NCBI RefSeq assembly: GCF_022213065.1
Contig: NZ_JAKLJA010000008.1
Location: forward strand, 165,313-229,312
DNA length: 64,000 nt
Direction: 5' to 3'
Origin: Paraburkholderia tagetis
GTDB lineage: Bacteria; Pseudomonadota; Gammaproteobacteria; Burkholderiales; Burkholderiaceae
This document shows, piece by piece, positions 16,987-25,337 of the stretch. The notes beneath the pieces are model-generated. The model had not been told where the DNA came from and did no database searches. It saw only the letters and a program-made list of their open reading frames with translations. The position numbers and the translations under genes are program-made. Positions within the stretch are counted from its first letter, which is position 1; each line of letters begins with the position of its first letter.

Positions 16987-19599
16987 ATGTTTGAATCGCC
17001 TCCTTCGCGCATTGCGCGCGCCGCCGCCGTGGCGCTGCGCCGCCGCGCCCGCGCGTTGCGTTTGCAGCGCTTCGTGGCGCCGGCCCTCGCCATCGGCATC
17101 TGCGCGCTTTTGCTGCTGGTGTTTCAGCACCTCTCGCAGTCCGTCGACTACCGCTCGGTGATTCGTCAGCTCTGGCGCCTGAGCCCGGCGCAATGGACCG
17201 GCGCGCTCGGCGCCACCGCCGTCAGCTTCGTCGCGCTGGTCGGGCGCGACGCGGTCGGCCTGCGCTACCTCGGTGCGCATGTCTCGCGCGGCGCGCTTTG
17301 GGTGGGCGCCATCGCCGGCTCGGCGCTCGGCAACGTCACCGGCTTCGGCGCGCTCACGGGCGGCGCCGTGCGCTGCCGCGTCTATGGCGGCGCGGGCGTC
17401 ACGGCCGCGCAGATCGGCCGCATGACGGTGTTCACGAGCGTCACGCTCGCGCTCGCCCTCGCGCTCATGACCGCGCTCGGCATGGTGGGCGCCGCCGATA
17501 CGCTTTCCGGTCTGCTGCACCTCTCGCCCGAGGCGCTGCGCTGGATCGGCGGCGTCGTGCTCGCGCTCGGCGCCGCGCTCATCGCGGCCTGCCCCGGCGA
17601 GGCGCGCGAAATCGAGCCGCTCAAGCGCGCCTGGCTGCGCTTCGCGGTGCCCGCGCGCCGCGACCTCGTTGCGCAATTGCTGCTCGCGGCACTCGACGTG
17701 GCGGGCGCCGGTCTCGCGCTCTGGTCGGTGATGCCGCACGCGCATATCGGCTTTGCCGAGTTCCTGACCGTCTATACCGCCGCCCTGCTGCTCGGCCTGA
17801 TCGGCCACACGCCCGGCGGCATCGGCGTGTTCGAAGCCGCGATGGTGTTCGCGCTCGGCGCGAGCGTGCCGGGCCCCAAGGTGTTCGCCGCGCTGCTCGC
17901 CTATCGCGCGATCTATTTCGGCGCACCGCTCGCGCTTTCGGCCGCGCTGCTCGCGGCATTCGAAGGGCGCGCACTCAAGAATCCGCTCAACACGGATTTC
18001 GCGAGGCGCGGCGTCCATGGCGTCTCGCAGCTCGCTCCGCTGTTTCTCGCCATCGTCACCTTCGTGACCGGCAGCATGCTCGTGATCTCGGGCGCCACGC
18101 CCGCGTTCACTCATCGCATCGAGCTCCTGCAGAATTTCATTCCGCTCTGGGTACTCGAAAGCTCGCAGTTGCTCGGCAGCCTGTTCGGCGTGCTGCTGCT
18201 GTTCGTCGCGCGCGGCCTGTTGCGCCGCCTCGACGCCGCCTGGTGGCTCGCGCTCATGCTCGCTGTCGCCAACCTCGCGCTCTCGCTCACCAAGGGTCTC
18301 GCATTCGTCGAAGCGGGTGTGCTGTGCGTGCTGATCGTGCTCCTGCTGGTCACGCGCCAACGCTTCAACCGTCATTCGTCGCTGTTCGCCGAGCCCTTTA
18401 CGCCCGCCTGGCTCGCCTCGGTGGGCTGCGTGATCGCACTCGCCGTGTGGGTGTTGTTCTTCGCGTTCCGCGATGTCGAGTACTCGCAGCATCTCTGGTG
18501 GCAATTCGCCTTCGACGAACGCGCACCGCGTGCACTGCGCGCGACGCTCGGCGCGGGCGTGTTCGCGGCGGCGCTCGCGTTGTGGCAGTTGCTGCGCCCC
18601 GCCGCGGGCCGTTTTGTGATACCCGCGAGCGAGGATCTGGCCGAAGCCGCGCGCATCGTGCGCGCGCAGGAACGCAGCGACGCGGGCCTCGCGTTGATGG
18701 GCGACAAGAGCTTCCTGTTCTCGTCCTCGCGCAACGCCTTCCTCATGTACGCGAAGCGCGGACGCACGTGGGCCGCGCTGCATGACCCGGTGGGTCCGCG
18801 CGAAGAATGGCCCGCGCTGATCCGCGAATTCGTCTCGCTCGCGCACGCGCACAGCGGCCGCGCCGCGTTCTATCAGGTGCGCGCCGACGCCCTGCCGCTC
18901 TATCTCGACGCCGGTCTCACGCTGATGAAGCTCGGCGAGGAAGCGCGCGTGATGCTCAAGGAGTTCGATCTCAAGGGCCCGCAGCGCGCGCATCTGCGCT
19001 ATGCGCTCAAGCGCGGCGAACGCGACGGCTTCACGTTCGAGCACATCGATCCGGCACGGATGAGCGACAGCCTGCCGGTGCTGCGCACGATCTCCGACGC
19101 GTGGCTCGAAGAGCGCGACGTGCGCGAAAAGAGCTTCTCGGTGGCCGCATTCGACGACGACTATCTCGCCGCGCAACACGTGCTGCTCGTGCGCCAGAAC
19201 GGCGCGCCGCTCGCCTTCGTGACCTTCATGACGACCGACCTCAACACCGATGCGACGGTCGGCGTCATGCGCCATCTGCCGGGCGCCTCGTCCTATGCGA
19301 TGGAGTATCTGTTCACGCAACTCGCGCTGCATCTGAAGGGCGCCGGCTATCAATCGCTCTCGCTCGGCATGGCGCCGCTCGCCGGCATGGCGCCGACGCC
19401 GCTCGCTTCGTCGTGGCACCGCCTTGCCGGGCTGATCTGGCGTTTCGGCGGCAAGTTCTACAACTTCCGGGGGCTGCGCGGCTTCAAGAACAAGTTCGCG
19501 CCGCGCTGGGAACCGCGCTATCTGGCCGCGTCGGGCTCGATCAGCGTGTTCATCACCCTCGCGGATCTTTCGTTGCTGGCAGGAGGCTGGCGCTCATGA
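16987..19599 (+). CDS. mprF: Bifunctional lysylphosphatidylglycerol flippase/synthetase MprF
   Basis: An 870-residue protein of full family length. The N-terminal half (about residues 30-540) has many hydrophobic segments forming the flippase (for example LGLIGHTPGGIGVFEAAMVF near residue 265). The C-terminal half is a cytosolic aminoacyl-tRNA-dependent transferase (DUF2156/GNAT-like) with GDKSFLFSSSRNAFLMYAKR near residue 572 and FKNKFAPRWEPRYLA near the end. It transfers lysine (or another amino acid) from tRNA to phosphatidylglycerol and moves the product outward, lowering surface charge and giving resistance to cationic peptides. Its stop overlaps the start of acvB (ATGA), so the two are translationally coupled. 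Confidence 0.92.
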   Translation: MFESPPSRIARAAAVALRRRARALRLQRFVAPALAIGICALLLLVFQHLSQSVDYRSVIRQLWRLSPAQWTGALGATAVSFVALVGRDAVGLRYLGAHVSRGALWVGAIAGSALGNVTGFGALTGGAVRCRVYGGAGVTAAQIGRMTVFTSVTLALALALMTALGMVGAADTLSGLLHLSPEALRWIGGVVLALGAALIAACPGEAREIEPLKRAWLRFAVPARRDLVAQLLLAALDVAGAGLALWSVMPHAHIGFAEFLTVYTAALLLGLIGHTPGGIGVFEAAMVFALGASVPGPKVFAALLAYRAIYFGAPLALSAALLAAFEGRALKNPLNTDFARRGVHGVSQLAPLFLAIVTFVTGSMLVISGATPAFTHRIELLQNFIPLWVLESSQLLGSLFGVLLLFVARGLLRRLDAAWWLALMLAVANLALSLTKGLAFVEAGVLCVLIVLLLVTRQRFNRHSSLFAEPFTPAWLASVGCVIALAVWVLFFAFRDVEYSQHLWWQFAFDERAPRALRATLGAGVFAAALALWQLLRPAAGRFVIPASEDLAEAARIVRAQERSDAGLALMGDKSFLFSSSRNAFLMYAKRGRTWAALHDPVGPREEWPALIREFVSLAHAHSGRAAFYQVRADALPLYLDAGLTLMKLGEEARVMLKEFDLKGPQRAHLRYALKRGERDGFTFEHIDPARMSDSLPVLRTISDAWLEERDVREKSFSVAAFDDDYLAAQHVLLVRQNGAPLAFVTFMTTDLNTDATVGVMRHLPGASSYAMEYLFTQLALHLKGAGYQSLSLGMAPLAGMAPTPLASSWHRLAGLIWRFGGKFYNFRGLRGFKNKFAPRWEPRYLAASGSISVFITLADLSLLAGGWRS

Positions 19600-21014
19600 C
19601 TCTTCGTATTCTCTCGCTGCCGCGCCTCGCCGGCGCCGCGGCGGGCGCAGCCTTGCTCGCGCTCTGCGCGGTTCAGGCCAACGCTGCTCAGGCAAGCGCT
19701 CCGGCGCCGTCGCACACCGCGCCCGCGCACGTCTCGGGCGGCCGCTATGGCGATGTCGCCGTGACGAAACCCGCCGGCGCGATGCGCGGCTTTACCGTGC
19801 TGTTCTCGGCGGGCGAGCACTGGAACGCAGCAGACCAGACGCGCGCCGACGCCCTCGCGCAACACGGCGCCCTGGTCGTGGGCGTGGACACGGCGCGCTA
19901 CGCCGCCAATCTCGCGGCAGTGAAGGACGAGACCTGCCACAAGCTCTACAGCGATGCAGAAGCGCTCAGCCACCAGCTCGAGCGCCAGCAAGCGTCGAAC
20001 CAGTATTTCGCGCCGATCGCGATCGGCAGCGGCGAAGGCGCGCTCATCGCGCAACGCATGCTCTCGCAGGCGCCCGCGAACACGATGGCGGGCGCGGTGT
20101 CGCTCGATCCCGCCGCGAAGCTCGACGCGCGCTTCGCCCCCTGCCCCGCCGACCCCACGCTGTCGCGCGGCAAGGGCCTGCCCGGCTTCTTCGAACAAGG
20201 CGCGACGACAGTTGCTAGCGCAACGAAATCGCCGGCCTCGACGAGCGCAACAGTTGTTAGCACGACCTCTTCAACCAACGCGAAGCCGCACACATTTGCC
20301 GCGAATCTCACCGATGCCGAGAAGCTCGTCGCGCTCACCTCACCGCATCTGCGCGTGCAGACGGAAAGCGAGGAAGACGTGTCGGACCTGCCGCTCGTCG
20401 AGCTGCCTGCGGCGCATCCGACCGACATGCTCGCGGTCGTGATTTCCGGCGACGGCGGCTGGCGCGATCTCGACAAAACCATCGCGGAAGCCCTGCAAAA
20501 ACAGGGGGTTTCGGTGATCGGCTGGGATGCGCTGCGCTACTTCTGGAGCGAGAAGACGCCCGCGCAGACGAGCCACGATCTCGCGCGCGTGCTCAACACC
20601 TATACCGCGCGCTGGCACGTGAAGCACATCGCGCTCGTGGGCTATTCGTTCGGCGCGGACGTGATGCCGTTCGCCTACAACCGACTGCCCGATGCGCTGC
20701 GCGCGAAGGTGTCGTACATGTCGCTGCTCGGCTTCGCGCCCGATGCGGACTTCCAGATTCGCGTGACGGGCTGGCTCGGCATGCCCGCGAGCGACAAGGC
20801 GCTGCAGGTGCGCCCGGAACTCGCGAAGGTGCCGCCCGCGATCGTGCAATGCGTCTATGGCGCCGACGAAAAAGAAACGCTTTGCCCAGCGCTGGCGAAC
20901 ACGGGCATCGAGCTCGTGAAGACGAACGGCAGCCATCACTTCGACGGCGACTACAACGCGCTCGCGGCAAAGATCATCGCCGGGTGGAAAAAGGAGATTG
21001 CAGCGCGAGGGTGA
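19596..21014 (+). CDS. acvB: AcvB/VirJ family periplasmic hydrolase
   Basis: A 472-residue exported protein of the AcvB/VirJ family. Residues 1-29 form a signal peptide (LAGAAAGAALLALCAVQANA). The C-terminal alpha/beta-hydrolase half begins LAVVISGDGGWRDLDKTIAE, carries the nucleophile motif ALVGYSFGADVMPFA and ends with a catalytic-type His in NGSHHFDGDY. In Agrobacterium, AcvB hydrolyses lysyl-phosphatidylglycerol in the periplasm, opposing the LpiA/MprF synthetase. Here the ATG overlaps the mprF stop and is preceded by AGGAGG. A diverged copy of the last part of this gene lies 2 kb downstream (22931-22983). Confidence 0.88.
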   Translation: MTLRILSLPRLAGAAAGAALLALCAVQANAAQASAPAPSHTAPAHVSGGRYGDVAVTKPAGAMRGFTVLFSAGEHWNAADQTRADALAQHGALVVGVDTARYAANLAAVKDETCHKLYSDAEALSHQLERQQASNQYFAPIAIGSGEGALIAQRMLSQAPANTMAGAVSLDPAAKLDARFAPCPADPTLSRGKGLPGFFEQGATTVASATKSPASTSATVVSTTSSTNAKPHTFAANLTDAEKLVALTSPHLRVQTESEEDVSDLPLVELPAAHPTDMLAVVISGDGGWRDLDKTIAEALQKQGVSVIGWDALRYFWSEKTPAQTSHDLARVLNTYTARWHVKHIALVGYSFGADVMPFAYNRLPDALRAKVSYMSLLGFAPDADFQIRVTGWLGMPASDKALQVRPELAKVPPAIVQCVYGADEKETLCPALANTGIELVKTNGSHHFDGDYNALAAKIIAGWKKEIAARG

Positions 21015-21206
21015 GCCAGTCAGCAGGCCGCTCCTCACTCCCCACCAGCCCCTCTACGGCGCGCCACCTGGCGCGCTCCCGCCAGCCTGACCTTTCATCG
21101 GAACACGAATGAAAGGCCTCAGTAAAAATCTCCACTTTCATTACAAACAACTTTCATCTATAACGGCATCACATGTCGCGATCTCCACTATCTCGCACAT
21201 GACTCA

Positions 21207-21238
21207 GCCCGCCAGGCCTTGCCTGCGGGCTTTTTTTT
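21207..21238 (+). terminator. Intrinsic terminator downstream of mprF-acvB
   Basis: GCCCG and CAGGC (21207-21217, one-base bulge) pair with GCCTG and CGGGC (21221-21230), followed by eight T residues. It closes the mprF-acvB transcript about 190 bp after its stop. The rest of the 21015-21513 gap holds the oxlT copy 2 promoter and no gene. Confidence 0.8.
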
Positions 21239-21323
21239 CGGATTTCTGGGCATCGATTTTAAGCTTTCAACAAACTTACTCATCAATGCCCCATAGGTAG
21301 TGAAAACACCGACGCCGCCCCTC

Positions 21324-21351
21324 TTGACTCTGTTGATATATCACATATTGT
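21324..21351 (+). promoter_or_regulatory. Promoter of oxlT copy 2 with embedded GntR operator
   Basis: TTGACT (21324-21329) and TATTGT (21346-21351) form a sigma70-like promoter with a 16-bp spacer. TGATATATCA (21334-21343), extended to TGATATATCACATA, fills the spacer. A repressor bound there would block RNA polymerase directly. The site is identical over 14 bases to those upstream of frc and the gntR unit. Confidence 0.7.
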
Positions 21352-21513
21352 GTAAACAACTGTCAGCGAAACGACAGGATTCAAAGGCCGCGGCCAGGTG
21401 CAAAACTGCAAAACGGCCTCGCGGGACTCCATTCACAGTCAATAAACCGCAATCAACCCGTATGGAACCGGAGCAGGTGCAAGGCACCCACTTCGGTCGA
21501 CAAGGAGACACTT

Positions 21514-22848
21514 ATGGAGCATCGGCAAGGAGGGGCGTCGCGCTTTGCGTCGCCGTGGGTTCAGCTCGTGTTCGGCGTGATCTGCATGGCAATGATCGCC
21601 AACATGCAGTACGGCTGGACGCTGTTCGTCAATCCGATCAACGAGAAGTACCACTGGGGGCGCGCCGCGATTCAGGTCGCGTTCACGATCTTCGTCGTCA
21701 CCGAGACCTGGCTCGTACCCATCGAAGGCTGGCTCGTCGACAAATACGGCCCGCGTCCCGTGGTCGTCGGCGGCGGGCTGCTCTGTGCGATCGCATGGGT
21801 GCTCAACTCGGTCGCCTCGTCGCTGCCCTTGCTCTATGTCGCGGCGGCCGTGGGCGGGCTCGGTGCGGGGGCCGTCTATGGCACCTGTGTCGGCAACGCG
21901 CTCAAGTGGTTTCCGAACCGGCGCGGGCTCGCGGCGGGCATCACGGCGGCGGGGTTCGGCGCGGGATCGGCGGCCACCGTCGTGCCCATCGCCCACATGA
22001 TCAAGAGCAGCGGTTACGAGGCCACGTTCCTCTGGTTCGGTCTCGGTCAAGGGATCGTCGTGCTCATACTCGGCCTCGCGCTTGCAGCGCCCGTGTCTCA
22101 CGGTGCCGCCGCGGCAAAACGCATCATCGGGCAAGCCGCGAAGCAAGCCGCGCAAGGGGTGAGCGCCGTCTACAACGCGGGCCCGCGCGAGGTGATCGCC
22201 TCGCCCATCTTCTGGGTGATGTACGCGATGTTCGTGATGATGGCCGCCGGCGGCCTGATGGCGACCGCGCAGCTCGGCCCGATCGCGAAGGACTTCGGCC
22301 TGCACGACACGCCCGTCTCGCTGCTCGGCCTCACGCTTCCCGCGCTCACGTTCGCGCTCACCATCGACCGCGTGCTCAACGGTCTCACGCGACCGTTCTT
22401 CGGCTGGGTGTCGGACCGCATCGGCCGCGAGAACACGATGTTCGTCGCGTTCGCCGTGGAGGCAGTCGGTATCGTGCTGCTCTCGCAGTATGGGCACAGC
22501 CCGGTCGCGTTCGTCGTGCTCACGGGTATCGTGTTCTTCGCGTGGGGCGAGATCTACAGCCTCTTTCCCGCCACCTGCGGCGACACCTTCGGCCCGAAGT
22601 TCGCCGCCACCAACGCCGGCCTGCTCTACACCGCGAAAGGCACCGCCGCGCTGCTCGTGCCGTTCTCGAGCGTGATCACCGCTGCAACCGGAAGCTGGCA
22701 TGCCGTGTTCATGCTCGCCTCGGGCATGGCGGCGGTCTCCGCGCTGCTGGCCGTGTTCGTGCTCAAGCCGCTGCGCAACACCCATCGCCAAAAGCATGCG
22801 GAGCCGGCTGCCGGTTTTTCGTATCGCAGCACGCTCGCACAGGAGTGA
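21514..22848 (+). CDS. oxlT: OxlT-like MFS oxalate/formate antiporter (copy 2)
   Basis: A 444-residue, 12-segment major facilitator protein clearly paralogous to the copy at 6.3-7.6 kb, sharing long stretches such as TETWLVPIEGWLVDK and GTCVGNALKWFP. Arg293 (NGLTRP) and Lys375 (YTAKGTAALL) have the same 82-residue spacing as in copy 1, close to the substrate-binding Arg272/Lys355 pair of Oxalobacter OxlT. AAGGAGACACTT precedes the ATG. Its own promoter carries the operator shared with frc and gntR, so it is probably co-induced with frc. The gene and its promoter sit between acvB and a remnant of an acvB end, suggesting insertion or duplication at this spot. Confidence 0.85.
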   Translation: MEHRQGGASRFASPWVQLVFGVICMAMIANMQYGWTLFVNPINEKYHWGRAAIQVAFTIFVVTETWLVPIEGWLVDKYGPRPVVVGGGLLCAIAWVLNSVASSLPLLYVAAAVGGLGAGAVYGTCVGNALKWFPNRRGLAAGITAAGFGAGSAATVVPIAHMIKSSGYEATFLWFGLGQGIVVLILGLALAAPVSHGAAAAKRIIGQAAKQAAQGVSAVYNAGPREVIASPIFWVMYAMFVMMAAGGLMATAQLGPIAKDFGLHDTPVSLLGLTLPALTFALTIDRVLNGLTRPFFGWVSDRIGRENTMFVAFAVEAVGIVLLSQYGHSPVAFVVLTGIVFFAWGEIYSLFPATCGDTFGPKFAATNAGLLYTAKGTAALLVPFSSVITAATGSWHAVFMLASGMAAVSALLAVFVLKPLRNTHRQKHAEPAAGFSYRSTLAQE

Positions 22849-22863
22849 GTGACTTCGCCAGGC

Positions 22864-22899
22864 AATAAAAAAACGCCACGGAAGTTCGTGGCGTTTTTC
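22864..22899 (+). terminator. Intrinsic terminator of oxlT copy 2
   Basis: AAACGCCACG (22871-22880) pairs perfectly with CGTGGCGTTT (22887-22896), with T residues after and A residues before. It lies about 20 bp after the stop codon and could act on both strands. Confidence 0.88.
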
Positions 22900-22930
22900 A
22901 TGGTGCTGCGCCGTCTTCGGATGCGAACTT

Positions 22931-22983
22931 ACGCGCTCGCGGCGCAGATCATCGCCGTGTGGAAGAAGGAGATTGCGAAGCGG
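22931..22983 (+). pseudogene. Remnant of an acvB 3' end
   Basis: This segment matches the last part of the intact acvB gene (20956-21008). In its first 46 bases 42 are identical, and the reading frame is kept, giving ALAAQIIAVWKKEIAK against ALAAKIIAGWKKEIAA. Several of the changes are synonymous, so it looks like a diverged gene copy and not a fresh duplication. Nothing upstream resembles the rest of acvB, and no stop follows at the expected place. It reads on, in frame, into the broken higB remnant. Confidence 0.7.
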
Positions 22984-23013
22984 AGCAGAGACACCGCGTT
23001 TTGTTGGCATCGC

Positions 23014-23118
23014 TTAACTTCAGGCAGATTTCGAATAACTATAACGCCACGCGTCATATGATGCGTGGCGTGGCGCAATGGAAACGCATACGACGTGGAA
23101 ATCGTCGACTACCACTAA
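23014..23118 (+). pseudogene. higB: Broken higB toxin remnant
   Basis: Directly before higA, one frame reads LTSGRFRITITPRVI, a stop (TGA at 23059), then CVAWRNGNAYDVEIVDYH and a final stop at 23116. The last part is the typical C-terminus of HigB/RelE-type host-inhibition toxins (xAYDVEIVDYH), and RFRITI matches the preceding strand of that fold. The N-terminal two thirds are missing and replaced by the acvB-like remnant. The toxin cannot be made whole, so the neighbouring antitoxin is orphaned. The identification rests on remembered family motifs; the in-frame stop is seen directly. Confidence 0.65.
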
Positions 23119-23132
23119 CCGAGGCGCAGACT

Positions 23133-23417
23133 ATGAAAAAACTCGCGAACGTTCATCCCGGCGTCGTTCTTCAGGAAGAGTTTCTGACGCCGATGGAAAT
23201 GAGCCAAAACGCGTTGGCCCGCGCCATGAGCGTTCCGCCGCGCCGCATTAACGAGATCGTGCACGGCGAGCGCAGCGTCACTGCCGACACGGCGCTACGG
23301 CTGTCCTTTGTCTTTGGCACAACGCCGCAGTTCTGGATGAGCTTGCAGACTGACTACGACCTCGAAGAAGCCGCGAAGCACGTCAAACTGACCGATCTGC
23401 AGCGTCTGGCCGCCTGA
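23133..23417 (+). CDS. higA: HigA family antitoxin (XRE helix-turn-helix)
   Basis: A 94-residue HigA-type antitoxin. The start is typical (VHPGVVLQEEFLTPMEMSQN), followed by the Cro/C1 helix-turn-helix ALARAMSVPPRRINEIVHGE and RSVTADTALRLSFVFGTTPQ, and ending FWMSLQTDYDLEEA. In intact systems HigA binds HigB and represses the higBA operon. Here the upstream higB is reduced to a fragment with an internal stop, so this gene may persist as a regulator or as protection against related toxins. The ATG at 23133 lies 14 bp after the higB stop. The frame is open further upstream only through the remnant. Confidence 0.9.
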   Translation: MKKLANVHPGVVLQEEFLTPMEMSQNALARAMSVPPRRINEIVHGERSVTADTALRLSFVFGTTPQFWMSLQTDYDLEEAAKHVKLTDLQRLAA

Positions 23418-23472
23418 GCAGCCGGTGGCCGCGCGACAGCGGCACGACGATTAAACAGAAAAAATGCGGACC

Positions 23473-23504
23473 TAAAAAAACGCCGGCTAAAAGCAGCCGG
23501 CGTT
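23473..23504 (-). terminator. Intrinsic terminator of ahpF
   Basis: AACGCCGGCT (23479-23488) pairs perfectly with AGCCGGCGTT (23495-23504). On the minus strand the stem runs into seven or more T residues, 33 bp after the ahpF stop. Confidence 0.88.
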
Positions 23505-23537
23505 CTCCGGGAAAAACAACTTGACTGGCCTCGGGGC

Positions 23538-25139
23538 TCAAGCCTCCACAGCGGCCGCGCTCGCATCTTCTTCCTGATCCACCGACGAGCGGATCAGGTA
23601 GTCGAACGCGCTGAGCGAGGCCTTCGCGCCTTCGCCCACGGCAATCACGATCTGCTTGAACGGCACGGTCGTCACATCGCCTGCGGCGAACACGCCCGGC
23701 ACCGAGGTCTGGCCCTTCGCGTCCACTTCGATCTCGCCGTGCTTCGAGAGCGCCACCGTGCCTTTGAGGAATTCGGTGTTGGGCACGAGACCGATCTGCA
23801 CGAACACGCCTTCGAGTTCGACATGATGCGCCTCGCCCGAGGTGCGATCGAGGTACGCGAGGCCCGTGACCTTCTGGCCGTCGCCGGAAATTTCCGTGGT
23901 CTGCGCGTTCACGTGCACCGTGACATTCGGCAGGCTGCGCAGCTTGCGTTGCAGCACTTCGTCCGCACGCAGTTGTGCGCCGAACTCGAGCAGCGTCACG
24001 TGGCTCACGATGCCCGCGAGGTCGATAGCCGCCTCGACGCCCGAGTTGCCGCCGCCGATCACGGCCACGCGCTTGCCCTTGAAAAGCGGGCCGTCACAGT
24101 GCGGGCAGTACGCCACGCCCTTGTTCTTGTACTCCTGCTCGCCCGGCACATCCACGTTGCGCCAGCGCGCGCCCGTGGCCAGCACCACGCTCTTCGCGCG
24201 CAGCGTCGCGCCGCTCTGCGTGCGCACTTCGAAGCCGTTGCCCACTGCGCTGAGCGCTTCGGCGCGTTGCAGATTCATGATGTCGACGTCGTAGGCACGC
24301 ACGTGCTGCTCGAGCGCCACCGCGAACTTCGGCCCGTCGGTTTCCTTCACCGAGACAAAATTCTCGATGGACATCGTGTCGAGCACCTGGCCGCCGAAGC
24401 GCTCGGCGAGCACGCCGGTGCGAATACCCTTGCGCGCCGCGTAAATCGCGGCCGCGGCGCCAGCGGGTCCGCCGCCGACGATCAGCATGTCGAAAATGTC
24501 CTTCTGGTTCAGCTTTTCGGCGGCACGCGCCGAGGCGCCGGTGTCGAGCTTCGCGAGAATCTCCTCGACGCCCATGCGGCCCTGGCCGAACACTTCGCCG
24601 TTCAGGAAGAGGGTCGGCACGGCCATGATCTTGCGCTGCTCGACTTCGTCCTGGAACAGCGCACCGTCGATGGTGACGATTTGCACGTTCGGGTTGAGCG
24701 CGGCCATCGCGTTGATCGACTGCACGACTTCCGGGCAGTTCTGGCACGACAGCGACATATAGACTTCGAACGAGAACACGCCGTCGAGCGCCTTCACCTG
24801 TTCGATCACATCGTTCTCGAGCTTGACCGGGTGGCCGCCCACCTGGAGCAGCGCGAGCACGAGCGACGTGAATTCATGACCCATCGGAATGCCCGCGAAC
24901 GTCACCTTGACGTCGGAGTTCGCGCGCTTGATCTCGAACGAAGGGGTACGCGCGTCGCCAACAGCGGCGCCACGGCGTTCCTCGAGCGTGATGCGCTCCG
25001 AGAGCGAGGCGATGTCCTGCAGCAGTTGCTGCAATTCTTGCGACTTCTCGCCGTCGTCCAGGTACGCAACGATCTCGATCGACTGCGTGACTTTTTCGAG
25101 GTAGCTTTTCAGTTGGGTCTTGAGATTTGCGTCGAGCAT
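23538..25139 (-). CDS. ahpF: Alkyl hydroperoxide reductase subunit F
   Basis: A 533-residue flavoprotein disulfide reductase that passes electrons from NADH to AhpC. The N-terminal tandem thioredoxin-like domain holds [10 protein letters not shown] (CxxC near residues 129-132). The FAD motif is [19 protein letters not shown] near residue 220, the second redox pair is [11 protein letters not shown] near residues 345-348, and the NADH motif is [19 protein letters not shown]. The C-terminal FAD segment is [20 protein letters not shown]. It lies 198 bp downstream of ahpC on the same strand with a 10-bp hairpin between them, consistent with one operon and separate mRNA levels. Confidence 0.95.
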   Translation of the reverse strand: MLDANLKTQLKSYLEKVTQSIEIVAYLDDGEKSQELQQLLQDIASLSERITLEERRGAAVGDARTPSFEIKRANSDVKVTFAGIPMGHEFTSLVLALLQVGGHPVKLENDVIEQVKALDGVFSFEVYMSLSCQNCPEVVQSINAMAALNPNVQIVTIDGALFQDEVEQRKIMAVPTLFLNGEVFGQGRMGVEEILAKLDTGASARAAEKLNQKDIFDMLIVGGGPAGAAAAIYAARKGIRTGVLAERFGGQVLDTMSIENFVSVKETDGPKFAVALEQHVRAYDVDIMNLQRAEALSAVGNGFEVRTQSGATLRAKSVVLATGARWRNVDVPGEQEYKNKGVAYCPHCDGPLFKGKRVAVIGGGNSGVEAAIDLAGIVSHVTLLEFGAQLRADEVLQRKLRSLPNVTVHVNAQTTEISGDGQKVTGLAYLDRTSGEAHHVELEGVFVQIGLVPNTEFLKGTVALSKHGEIEVDAKGQTSVPGVFAAGDVTTVPFKQIVIAVGEGAKASLSAFDYLIRSSVDQEEDASAAAVEA

Positions 25140-25223
25140 GGCGTGTTCCGGCTGAAGAAGAAGCGTTGGAATGCTAAGTAATTCCTGCTGCTAAAAAAGC
25201 CTTGTGGGCTTGCAGCAAGATGC

Positions 25224-25254
25224 CCGGACCGCAAGCAGCTAGCGTGCGGTCCGG
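25224..25254. repeat. Intercistronic hairpin between ahpC and ahpF
   Basis: CCGGACCGCA (25224-25233) pairs perfectly with TGCGGTCCGG (25245-25254) around an 11-base loop. No T-run follows on the minus strand, so it fits a partial terminator or 3' stabiliser giving more AhpC than AhpF. Confidence 0.6.
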
Positions 25255-25337
25255 AGGTACAGCTCAATGTGATTCAGCGTCAGGCGCAGCGTCATGCGAT
25301 CAGGTCGACCGCATCTGTGCGCGTGAACAAGCGACGC

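Noticed and set aside
16906..19419. 837-codon open frame on the minus strand opposite mprF
   Set aside because: It is very rich in Arg, Glu, His and Ala, has no recognisable domain and mirrors the codon pattern of mprF, which has full-length homology features. It is a GC-rich antisense shadow.
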